Positions 1 to 4,767 of a stretch of DNA of 5,995 nt are shown piece by piece. Made by a program: the position numbers and the translations under genes. Origin of the DNA: DASPTR01 sp041481365 (GTDB lineage Archaea > Thermoproteota > Bathyarchaeia > Bathyarchaeales > Bathycorpusculaceae); NCBI GenBank assembly GCA_041481365.1, contig JBGPBS010000090.1:1-5995 (forward strand), given 5' to 3'. The notes under the pieces are model-generated. The model did no database searches. It was given only the letters and a program-made list of their open reading frames with translations, and was not told where the DNA came from. How positions within the stretch are numbered: position 1 is the first letter of the stretch; each line of letters starts with the position of its first letter.

Positions 1-23
1 AGAGCGCAAATCCCTTTTTTCTA

Positions 24-35
24 TAGCGTACGCTA
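24..35. repeat. 12-base perfect palindrome after a T-run
   Basis: TAGCGTACGCTA is its own reverse complement, and it follows a run of six T (15-20). The T-run could be the transcription stop of a gene lying before the window, and the palindrome could be an operator or a short hairpin. No coding sequence supports either reading. It lies about 130 bases before the first gene. Confidence 0.3.
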
Positions 36-148
36 CAGCTTGAAGAAGACTGAGACGCTGTTGTGTCAGCGGGCTCATGACGCATGTCGATAGAAATAGT
101 CAAATGCAATACGTTTATCGGCAGTTAGCGAAATGCCTTAATGAATGT

Positions 149-155
149 AAGGGGG
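149..155 (+). promoter_or_regulatory. Ribosome binding site for the upstream GNAT start
   Basis: AAGGGGG lies seven bases before the ATG at 163. It matters because it supports translation starting upstream of the in-frame TAG at 187-189, rather than at the downstream TTG (238), which has no purine-rich site at a proper distance. Confidence 0.45.
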
Positions 156-162
156 CGTTCAT

Positions 163-651
163 ATGAAAGTTGACTGGAAGATACGGTAGCATATTAAGCC
201 AGGTGATATAGGATATTTTACTTATCTTCACGGGATCTTGTATGCAAAAGAATGTGGTTACGACCAAACATTCGAAGCGTATGTTGCAGGTGGGCTTGCA
301 GAATTTGTTCAATCGTTCAGCCCCGACAAAGATCGAATTTGGCTGACGGAGACAAACGGTCGAATTATCGGTTCCATCGCCATTGTCGGGCATTCAAAAG
401 TGGCTGCTCAGCTTCGCTGGTTCCTCGTTCATCCTGACTATCGAGGGCTTGGTATTGGGAAGGAACTCTTAAAGGACGCGATTCAGTTCTGCAGGGAGCG
501 CAAGTACAAAACCATATTCCTCTGGACCGCAAGCGAACTAACGGAAGCTGGTCATCTCTACACACGCTTTGGCTTCAGCAAAGCCGAGGAGAAAACGCAC
601 GACATTTGGGGAAAGAGGGTCACAGAAGAAAGGTATGATTTGTATCTGTAA
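163..651 (+). CDS. GNAT-family N-acetyltransferase with an in-frame TAG near its N-terminus
   Basis: Predicted cytoplasmic enzyme that transfers an acetyl group from acetyl-CoA to an amine; the substrate is unknown. The acetyl-CoA binding motif is visible as HPDYRGLGIGKELL (about residues 90-103 counted from ATG 163), after the beta strands WLTE and GSIAIVG. The usual C-terminal helix and strand LYTRFGF lies near 132-138. The frame is open from 190 to the TAA at 649-651. Upstream of the first possible standard start after the amber (TTG at 238), the same frame still reads PGDIGYF and then LHGILYAKE, which matches the expected first strand and helix of this GNAT group. It continues back through TAG 187-189 to MKVDWKIR at ATG 163, which has a ribosome site. 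A 162-residue product is the normal size for the family; starting at TTG 238 would give 137 residues and lose the first strand. The options are amber readthrough (for example pyrrolysine), a single nonsense mutation making a young pseudogene, a base error, or a rare start after the TAG. The acetyltransferase assignment is firm; the N-terminus is not. Confidence 0.78.
187..189 (+). other. In-frame amber codon inside the GNAT gene
   Basis: TAG is codon 9 of the frame starting at ATG 163. Coding sequence that fits the family continues directly on its 3' side. The PAC2-family gene in this window ends at TAG (3534-3536) at the family's expected C-terminus, so at least one TAG here appears to act as a real stop. 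Confidence 0.7.
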
Positions 652-714
652 AACGACTTGTAAACAGCAATTTTCCTAACAGAGATGAAAGCAAGTGCGC
701 GTTCGTATGCCAAA

Positions 715-730
715 AGCGCTAGCGCGCGCT
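715..730. repeat. GC-alternating palindromic element, copy 1
   Basis: AGCGCT is followed directly by the ten-base palindrome AGCGCGCGCT; GCGCTAGCGC (716-725) is also a perfect palindrome. Similar alternating GC tracts occur at 965-991, 1026-1034, 4412-4421 and 4604-4613. None of eight or more bases was seen in the long genes of the window. Confidence 0.6.
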
Positions 731-776
731 ACCATGCAGGACTGCTCGTGTGGATTGTAGGCACTGACCTATCAGA

Positions 777-784
777 CCTATAAG
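777..784 (+). promoter_or_regulatory. TATA-like box of a possible tiny transcription unit
   Basis: CCTATAAG lies about 26 bases before roughly position 808. Transcription starting there would give a leader of about nine bases before the ATG at 817. Together with the hairpin and T-run at 863-889 it would bound a transcript of about 80 bases. Confidence 0.35.
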
Positions 785-789
785 AAACA

Positions 790-864
790 ATGGACATAGA
801 TAGACCCGGTAAGAACATGCCAAAGAAAAGACCACATGCAGGACTCAAGAAGAAGAAACGTTAA
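790..864 (+). CDS. Possible lysine/arginine-rich mini-protein
   Basis: A 24-codon frame (MDIDRPGKN, then MPKKRPHAGLKKKKR) ends at TAA 862-864. Ten of the last 15 residues are K, R or H. From the TATA-like box at 777-784, the internal ATG at 817 would be the start, giving only 15 residues. A highly basic peptide of this kind could bind RNA or the ribosome, but I do not recognise a family and do not assign a function. The region could equally be a small non-coding RNA or chance. Supporting context is the TATA-like box before it and the hairpin with T-run directly after its stop. Confidence 0.3.
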   Translation: MDIDRPGKNMPKKRPHAGLKKKKR

Positions 865-889
865 GAAGCATAATCAACCCTTCTTTTTG
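863..889 (+). terminator. Hairpin plus T-run
   Basis: AAGAAG (863-868) pairs with CTTCTT (880-885) across an 11-base loop. The T-rich stretch TTCTTTTTG (881-889) follows on and overlaps the second arm. Archaeal transcription stops readily at T-runs, so this fits an end for the mini-ORF unit. The stem is weak. Confidence 0.4.
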
Positions 890-964
890 TATCCAGCGTG
901 AAAGACTCGCATGCGCGGCCGACTTCTCCCGAACTACCACTTTGCTCAGGGCGACTTCCATATT

Positions 965-991
965 AGCGCGCGCGAGAGAGCGCGGCGCGCT
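965..991. repeat. GC-alternating element, copy 2, with inverted ends
   Basis: AGCGCGCGCG (965-974) is followed by AGAGAG and then CGCGGCGCGCT (981-991). The outer seven bases, AGCGCGC and GCGCGCT, are perfect inverted repeats and could form a hairpin. The 12-mer AGCGCGCGCGAG recurs at 4412-4423. The surrounding 865-1067 stretch has no convincing gene. Confidence 0.6.
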
Positions 992-1025
992 GAATCATAC
1001 ATCTAAGGTTCTCTTATTCTCTGCC

Positions 1026-1034
1026 AGCGCGCGC
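1026..1034. repeat. GC-alternating element, copy 3
   Basis: The nine-base tract AGCGCGCGC lies about 100 bases before the start of the small membrane protein gene and about 35 bases after copy 2. Confidence 0.5.
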
Positions 1035-1094
1035 ATGAGTGATGGATTGTCTCCTATTTGTTAATAGTTGGGTGGCTATCGCTGTGAAGGAAGG

Positions 1095-1102
1095 GTTATA
1101 AG
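1095..1102 (+). promoter_or_regulatory. TATA-like box of the small membrane protein gene
   Basis: GTTATAAG is centred about 26 bases before the ATG at 1125, which predicts a leaderless transcript starting at or next to that ATG. Confidence 0.5.
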
Positions 1103-1124
1103 AGAAAACGACGCTGTTAAACCG

Positions 1125-1379
1125 ATGACAAATGAAGTGAGGCGTATGAGCGAGCAAAAGCAAGAACGTGACAGTTCGAGCGGAATCAACTTGAGAATTC
1201 GGAACATGTTTCTCGTGATCCTTGTGGCTCTCTGCACCTTCGGCGGACCATTTTTGGTCTACGTGTTTACTCGCTTGCTGCAAGTTGACGTGCTCGTCTC
1301 GATGGCTTTTGGGTTTGCACTCTTCTTCTTCGGCTTAGGGCTCATCGTGTTCATGGCGTGGAAAAAGATCATCACTTAA
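1125..1379 (+). CDS. Small two-helix membrane protein, function unknown
   Basis: This 84-residue product has a charged, polar N-terminus (residues 1-27, including SEQKQERDSSS) and two hydrophobic segments: MFLVILVALCTFGGPFLVYV (about 28-47) and a second from VLVSMAFGFALFFFGLGLIV onward (about 56-78). It ends in the basic tail KKIIT. The short loop between the helices (RLLQVD) suggests a helical hairpin with both ends on the same side of the membrane. ATG 1125 was chosen because the TATA-like box at 1095-1102 places the transcript start there. ATG 1146 is an alternative, giving 77 residues, with GTGAGG just before it but only a short spacing. I do not recognise a family. The gene stands alone, with spacers of more than 150 bases on both sides. 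Confidence 0.6.
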   Translation: MTNEVRRMSEQKQERDSSSGINLRIRNMFLVILVALCTFGGPFLVYVFTRLLQVDVLVSMAFGFALFFFGLGLIVFMAWKKIIT

Positions 1380-1513
1380 GGCGATATCGCTTTATTTTGC
1401 CTCCGATACCCTAGAGCACATCATCTGTTCAGACAATCTGATTCTTCATCGGCAAACAATGATAGTCTGCAACTTCGTAAAAAACTGTTTGGTAAGCAGA
1501 GAGCAAAGACAAA

Positions 1514-1521
1514 GCATATAA
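1514..1521 (+). promoter_or_regulatory. TATA-like box for the 1546-3247 gene pair
   Basis: GCATATAA is centred about 26 bases before position 1544, so transcription would begin within a few bases of ATG 1546. It argues against the in-frame ATG at 1525, which lies only four bases after the box. Confidence 0.55.
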
Positions 1522-1545
1522 CGTATGCTGAGGGGTATACTCATT

Positions 1546-2136
1546 ATGCAAGAGGGCAAGAAGAAAAAGCTTGAAGAAATGATAGGGAAAGATGATGAGT
1601 CCCCCAGGCGAACCACGATTATTCTTGAGAGAGAAGAGCGAGAATTCATCGACCAGCTGATCCGACAGGGGAAGGAGCCGGGCATTAAGCCGCTTATTTC
1701 AAAGATGCTTGACGTTTACAGGAGCATGATGGTCTATGATTGGCGTTTCCCAGGTGAATACTATTGCGGAATAAGCCGCATAGCCTTCGTCAACGTTGAA
1801 CTGATAAACATCCTCATTCAACACGTTGCACCGGAAAGCCATCGGGAAATAGGCAATAGCATGGGTGAGGCCTTAAAAGTTTCTATAGAAACCACTCTAG
1901 GCATCAAAACAACAGATCGCGAGAAGTGGCCCGACGTTTTCAAACGATTAAGAGTGCAAGGCTTGGGCGACTTCTATCTCAGGGACAAGTACATATTGAT
2001 CAAGACTCCGTTCATCAATGAAGCCCAGATCTGGGCTGGTTTCTTGGAAAGCCTTCTCGGCATTGAATTAGACGTTAAGACTTCTTCGCCGCCGCTGGTG
2101 CTTGAGGTTAAAGAGAAGGGTTCTGTTTCGAAATGA
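1546..2136 (+). CDS. Protein of unknown function with ribbon-helix-helix-like N-terminus
   Basis: The product has 196 residues. After a lysine-rich start (GKKKKLEEM), RTTIIL (22-27) looks like a short beta strand. Two predicted helices follow: EREEREFIDQLIRQG (28-42) and GIKPLISKMLDVYRSMM (46-62). This order resembles a ribbon-helix-helix DNA-binding fold, but that is inferred from pattern only. The remainder (about 64-190) is a mixed alpha/beta domain containing WRFPGEYYCG, a helical stretch (about 84-118) and a C-terminal strand region (PPLVLEVKEK), and could be a ligand-sensing or dimerisation domain. I do not recognise that domain. ATG 1546 is preferred over ATG 1525 because of the TATA position; GAGGGGT (1529-1535) precedes it at about 10 bases. 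The radical SAM gene begins 55 bases after its stop on the same strand, so the two are probably co-transcribed. A regulator of that enzyme is possible but unproven. Confidence 0.72.
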   Translation: MQEGKKKKLEEMIGKDDESPRRTTIILEREEREFIDQLIRQGKEPGIKPLISKMLDVYRSMMVYDWRFPGEYYCGISRIAFVNVELINILIQHVAPESHREIGNSMGEALKVSIETTLGIKTTDREKWPDVFKRLRVQGLGDFYLRDKYILIKTPFINEAQIWAGFLESLLGIELDVKTSSPPLVLEVKEKGSVSK

Positions 2137-2177
2137 GCGAATGAATCTTATACTCCTGAAGACTTAGATCTGCAATT

Positions 2178-2184
2178 GAGGTGA
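2178..2184 (+). promoter_or_regulatory. Strong ribosome binding site for the radical SAM gene
   Basis: GAGGTGA lies seven bases before ATG 2192 and is the best match to the archaeal 16S 3' end in the window. No TATA-like box lies at the right distance before this gene. This is typical of an internal operon gene in archaea whose first genes are leaderless, and it supports co-transcription with the gene ending at 2136. Confidence 0.75.
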
Positions 2185-2191
2185 AGGCAAG

Positions 2192-3247
2192 ATGTCACTG
2201 CATGAGGCTATGCTTTACGAGAAGAAAGAGGATAAGAAGGTAAGATGCAACCTTTGTGCAAGAAGATGCCTCATCAATGACGGTGGAACGGGCTTTTGCT
2301 TAGTGCGAAAGAACGATTCTGGGACGCTTTTTTCGCTTGTTTATGGCAAGGCGATCTCTGCTTGCATTGATCCGATAATGAAGAAGCCGCTCTCGCATTT
2401 CAACCCAGGCGCCATGGTCGTATCCATCGCGACGGTCGGATGCAACTTTCGCTGTCAATTCTGTGACAATTGGATGATCAGTCAAGGGAAGGAATTATCC
2501 GGTCATAATTTTCCTCCTGAAGACGTTGCCAAGACCGCGAGGGACAATGGCTGCCAGGGAATAAGCTACACGTACACTGAGCCGACGGTATTCTTTGAAT
2601 ACGCGTTTGAAACGGCCAAGCTTGCAAAGCAAGTTGGGTTTTTCAACACTTTTGTGACAAACGGGTACATGACACCTGAAGCTGTGAAGACCATAGCGCC
2701 CTACTTGGACGCTGCCACGGTTGACTTCAAAGGCGGCGCAGATCCGGAATTCTACAAGACTTTTTCCGCTGTCCCCTCGGTTGAGCCGATTTTTCAAGCC
2801 TTGAAGGAGATGAAGCGCAATGACATTCACGTTGAGATCACTAACCTGGTCGTGCCCAAAAGCGGAGACTCACTTGAGAAGGTGAATCAGCTTGCCGCTT
2901 GGATAAAGGCTGCCCTCGGCAAAGACACGCCTTTTCATTTGCTACGCTTTCACCCCGACTATCAGCTGACGACGATCCCGGCCACCTCCATTGAAAGCTT
3001 GGAAAAGGCATACGTCGCCGCGAGAGAAGCAGGGCTGAACTATGTTTATATTGGAAACGTGCCTGGCCACGCGTCTGAGAATACGTACTGCCCAAACTGC
3101 AATGAAATGGTGATCAAACGTTACAGCTTCGAAATAACAAGATGGAACCTAACTAGAGACATGCGCTGCCCAGTATGCGGCCACGAAATTCCAATCGTAG
3201 GCAAACTACACCCAACCGGATCCGCCCTACCATATGCCATATTCTAA
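2192..3247 (+). CDS. amrS: AmmeMemoRadiSam-type radical SAM protein (AmrS-like)
   Basis: This 351-residue protein belongs to the pyruvate formate-lyase-activating-enzyme-like group of radical SAM proteins (COG1180 type), as full length for AmrS. The Fe-S/SAM motif CxxxCxxC is C84-NFR-C88-QF-C91, followed by DNW. Other expected parts are the YTYTEPTVFFEY stretch (126-137), FVTNGYM (154-160), VDFKGG (177-182), and a late barrel segment with LLRFHPDY (250-257) and YIGNVPGH (286-293). An N-terminal cysteine set (C19, C22, C26, C36) precedes the barrel. The C-terminus holds two CxxC pairs (C300/C303 and C326/C329) that look like a zinc ribbon or auxiliary cluster site. In many genomes AmrS is linked to AMMECR1 and MEMO-like proteins; neither partner is in this window. 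The exact reaction is unknown, so substrate and product are not assigned. The start is fixed by GAGGTGA at 2178-2184. It is probably the second gene of an operon with the 1546-2136 gene. Confidence 0.9.
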   Translation: MSLHEAMLYEKKEDKKVRCNLCARRCLINDGGTGFCLVRKNDSGTLFSLVYGKAISACIDPIMKKPLSHFNPGAMVVSIATVGCNFRCQFCDNWMISQGKELSGHNFPPEDVAKTARDNGCQGISYTYTEPTVFFEYAFETAKLAKQVGFFNTFVTNGYMTPEAVKTIAPYLDAATVDFKGGADPEFYKTFSAVPSVEPIFQALKEMKRNDIHVEITNLVVPKSGDSLEKVNQLAAWIKAALGKDTPFHLLRFHPDYQLTTIPATSIESLEKAYVAAREAGLNYVYIGNVPGHASENTYCPNCNEMVIKRYSFEITRWNLTRDMRCPVCGHEIPIVGKLHPTGSALPYAIF

Positions 3248-3469
3248 ACGTGCACGCGTCGAATTGAACGACAAGCACCTCCACATACAACTTCAAGCGG
3301 TTTGAAACTATCATCAGTCGGAATTTCGAATGCAAACGAATCTTTCTCGCCAAGGCCGATTCCGGATGTTGATCGGGAAAGAGGTTTCAGAGTTAGAAGT
3401 GTCTTAGAATAGACCCACAAATCACCATTGGACTAAATGTTTACCCCGAAGGTTCTGTATTGTTCCAAC

Positions 3470-3485
3470 GCAGAAAAGGGAAGAA
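3470..3485 (-). terminator. Pyrimidine-rich stop region after the PAC2 gene
   Basis: On the minus strand, a stretch reading roughly CTTCTTCCCTTTTCTG lies about 50 bases past the TAG stop at 3534. It is a plausible archaeal T-rich transcription stop, without a clear hairpin. The rest of the 3248-3533 spacer shows no gene I can support. Confidence 0.3.
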
Positions 3486-3533
3486 GTCGTTAGAGTCGCG
3501 GGCTATATGATCAACTGCGCTTTCATGCGTGGG

Positions 3534-4178
3534 CTATAATCCTTCTTTTACCTCGTTTCCGAGAGCTTTCATGAGGAACTTGAAGACGGAGAAGCCGGCT
3601 CCTCTGTCTGTTCTGAACCCGGTTGTTGCGCCTAGCAGGCATAGGCCTTCCAGACCGCGTTCTTTCGCGAGTCCCAGCATCAGTCCCGTCGCGCCGACGA
3701 TTCTTCCCTTGCTGTAGATCACGGCGCCTTTGTCCATGAACTCTTGGGCGAGTCTAGGCGAGGTGGCTGCCACGTAGACTTGGGCCTTCTCCTCGGTCAT
3801 GGGTATGCCCCCGATCGTAATTATCATGCTGCATGCATATTTCTGCACAGCGTCGAGGATTTCGTCGCAGATCGCATAATGCCCAGACACGTCGTCGAAC
3901 GATGGCTGCGTGTCACCAGTCATTACTATGAAGTCGTTCTTCTCCATGGGCGCGGCGTAGAACTCGTACCTCGGCAGGTTGCAGACGCCCTTGGAGCTGA
4001 TAGAGACGTAGTCAGGGAACGAGGGTGAATACAGGTCCATGAAGGGTTTTGCACCGCAGAACTTTATGAGAAGATGAGCCGCTATCTTGCCGACGTTCCC
4101 AAATCCAGGAAGCCCTTGAACAAAGATTGGGCTCTTAAGGACAGGTTTGGAAACCTCACGGAAATAGGACTGGTCCAC
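3534..4178 (-). CDS. PAC2-family protein (proteasome assembly chaperone 2-like)
   Basis: This 214-residue archaeal PAC2 protein is of the COG2047 type, related to eukaryotic proteasome assembly chaperone 2. The archaeal members have no settled biochemical role. The hallmark is GLPGFGNVGK (22-31), preceded by the strand SPIFVQ. Conserved strands and turns follow: MTGDTQP (86-92), MIITIGG (118-124), and near the end GATGLMLGLAKERG (162-175) and CLLGATTG (180-187). The start chosen is GTG 4178-4176. The frame also has an ATG at 4283, but that would add about 35 residues unlike the family and lies upstream of the likely promoter. From the GTG, the protein begins VDQSYFREVSKPVLKS, a normal PAC2 N-terminus. 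AGGTG lies eight bases before the GTG. The stop is TAG, at the usual family end, so it is probably a genuine terminator. The gene is divergent from the initiator tRNA. Confidence 0.88.
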   Translation of the reverse strand: MDQSYFREVSKPVLKSPIFVQGLPGFGNVGKIAAHLLIKFCGAKPFMDLYSPSFPDYVSISSKGVCNLPRYEFYAAPMEKNDFIVMTGDTQPSFDDVSGHYAICDEILDAVQKYACSMIITIGGIPMTEEKAQVYVAATSPRLAQEFMDKGAVIYSKGRIVGATGLMLGLAKERGLEGLCLLGATTGFRTDRGAGFSVFKFLMKALGNEVKEGL

Positions 4179-4210
4179 CCTGCTCGCACCTGGATTCGAT
4201 AATGCCGGTG

Positions 4211-4220
4211 TAATACTAAA
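4211..4220 (-). promoter_or_regulatory. TATA-like box of the PAC2 gene
   Basis: On the minus strand, CGAAAACATTTTAGTATTA contains a purine-rich BRE-like stretch and then TTTAGTATTA. Transcription about 26 bases on would begin near 4188, about ten bases before the GTG start at 4178. This supports the shorter gene model. The box at 4241-4250 is an alternative that would give a leader of about 40 bases. Confidence 0.45.
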
Positions 4221-4240
4221 ATGTTTTCGCAATGAGAATA

Positions 4241-4250
4241 CTAATATATG
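4241..4250. promoter_or_regulatory. TATA-like box for the initiator tRNA, possibly used in both directions
   Basis: CTAATATATG on the plus strand reads CATATATTAG on the minus strand. For the tRNA it predicts a transcript start near 4271 and a 5' leader of about 30 bases, removed by RNase P. On the other strand it could also serve the PAC2 gene. Confidence 0.5.
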
Positions 4251-4302
4251 CAGGAAAGCATCTCCTAGAAGATTCGAGAACAAACCGTTCTGCCAAAGCA
4301 GC

Positions 4303-4381
4303 AGCGGGGTGGGGTAGCCAGGATTAACCCGCTGGGCTCATAACCCAGAGATCAGTAGTTCAAATCTACTCCCCGCTACCA
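4303..4381 (+). tRNA. Initiator tRNA-Met (CAT), CCA encoded
   Basis: The acceptor stem AGCGGGG (4303-4309) pairs fully with CCCCGCT (4371-4377), with discriminator A at 4378 and an encoded CCA at 4379-4381. The anticodon stem CTGGG/CCCAG (4332-4336/4344-4348) flanks the loop CTCATAA with anticodon CAT at 4339-4341. The T arm is AGTAG-TTCAAAT-CTACT (4354-4370). The first base pair A1-U72 and three consecutive G-C pairs in the anticodon stem next to the loop are hallmarks of an archaeal/eukaryotic-type initiator rather than an elongator tRNA. No intron is present. It delivers methionine to the P site at translation start. Confidence 0.97.
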
Positions 4382-4411
4382 ACAATAACAGCGTGCTTTG
4401 CCCACTATACG

Positions 4412-4423
4412 AGCGCGCGCGAG
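4412..4423. repeat. GC-alternating element, copy 4
   Basis: AGCGCGCGCGAG is identical to the 12 bases at 965-976. It lies 30 bases after the initiator tRNA in a spacer. Confidence 0.55.
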
Positions 4424-4457
4424 CTTTGTAAGCCAGGTTGTTTGCAGCAACTTCCAT

Positions 4458-4685
4458 CTAACGCCTCTCCCGTTTGAGAGTGACTTCTGTTGCTGTTGTG
4501 AGAATGCAAGCTAGAAGGAGCACAATTGCTATTGGAAATTCCGGTGCGTAAATTACAGATATAACCTCAAAGTTAAGAGTGTCTCCGACGGTATCTACGT
4601 CTAGGCGCGCGCGATCAAATTCACCCGTTATGACTTGCCTAGGATCATCAAAGAAGTCCAGAAGCACGATTGAAAAACGTATGTG
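4458..4685 (-). pseudogene. Orphan C-terminal remnant of a surface protein with PEFP membrane anchor
   Basis: On the minus strand an open stretch from just after a TGA (4686-4688) to TAG 4458-4460 ends with a tail reading APEFPIAIVLLLACI, then LKRERR. This is a PEFP motif, one hydrophobic membrane segment and a basic cytoplasmic end. Tails of this design close many secreted archaeal proteins and hold them in the membrane; some related PEF-CTERM tails are archaeosortase signals. Before the tail are about 40 acidic residues with no signal peptide, so the piece cannot reach the membrane unaided. The only starts in frame are GTG-like (for example at 4667), and I see no ribosome site. The GC-alternating tract at 4604-4613 lies inside it, encoding DRARL, which fits decayed sequence or an insertion. 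It is most likely the leftover 3' end of a larger gene; a short intact protein is less likely. Confidence 0.4.
4604..4613. repeat. GC-alternating element, copy 5
   Basis: GGCGCGCGCG lies within the minus-strand surface-protein remnant. It is the only copy overlapping a possible coding frame. Confidence 0.5.
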
Positions 4686-4689
4686 TCAC

Positions 4690-4697
4690 TCATATAG
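4690..4697 (+). promoter_or_regulatory. TATA-like box of the protease gene
   Basis: TCATATAG is centred about 75 bases before ATG 4768 and would give a leader of roughly 50 bases carrying the ribosome site AAAGGAG (4751-4757). It is the best AT-rich candidate in the spacer, but not a strong one. Confidence 0.3.
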
Positions 4698-4767
4698 AAG
4701 AAGGTTCCACAAAATTCAAATGCCCAAAGCGTGCTAATGTAAGGCTGCGAAAAGGAGAATGGAGAAA

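Noticed and set aside
685..783. 32-codon plus-strand frame (MKASARSYAK...)
   Set aside because: It runs through the GC palindrome, has no clear ribosome site or promoter, and shows no recognisable protein pattern.
1014..1283. Minus-strand frame opposite the small membrane protein
   Set aside because: It overlaps the membrane protein gene and has no start signal; it looks like a shadow frame.
2495..2830. Minus-strand frame of 111 codons inside the radical SAM gene
   Set aside because: It lies wholly within a strongly supported gene and has no protein-family features.
3248..3533. Possible gene remnant between the radical SAM and PAC2 genes
   Set aside because: Short open stretches (for example 3420-3510, plus strand) have no recognisable pattern, start or ribosome site; treated as spacer.
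4179..4283. Upstream extension of the PAC2 gene to ATG 4283
   Set aside because: The extra residues do not fit the family N-terminus, and the likely promoter boxes lie inside this stretch.
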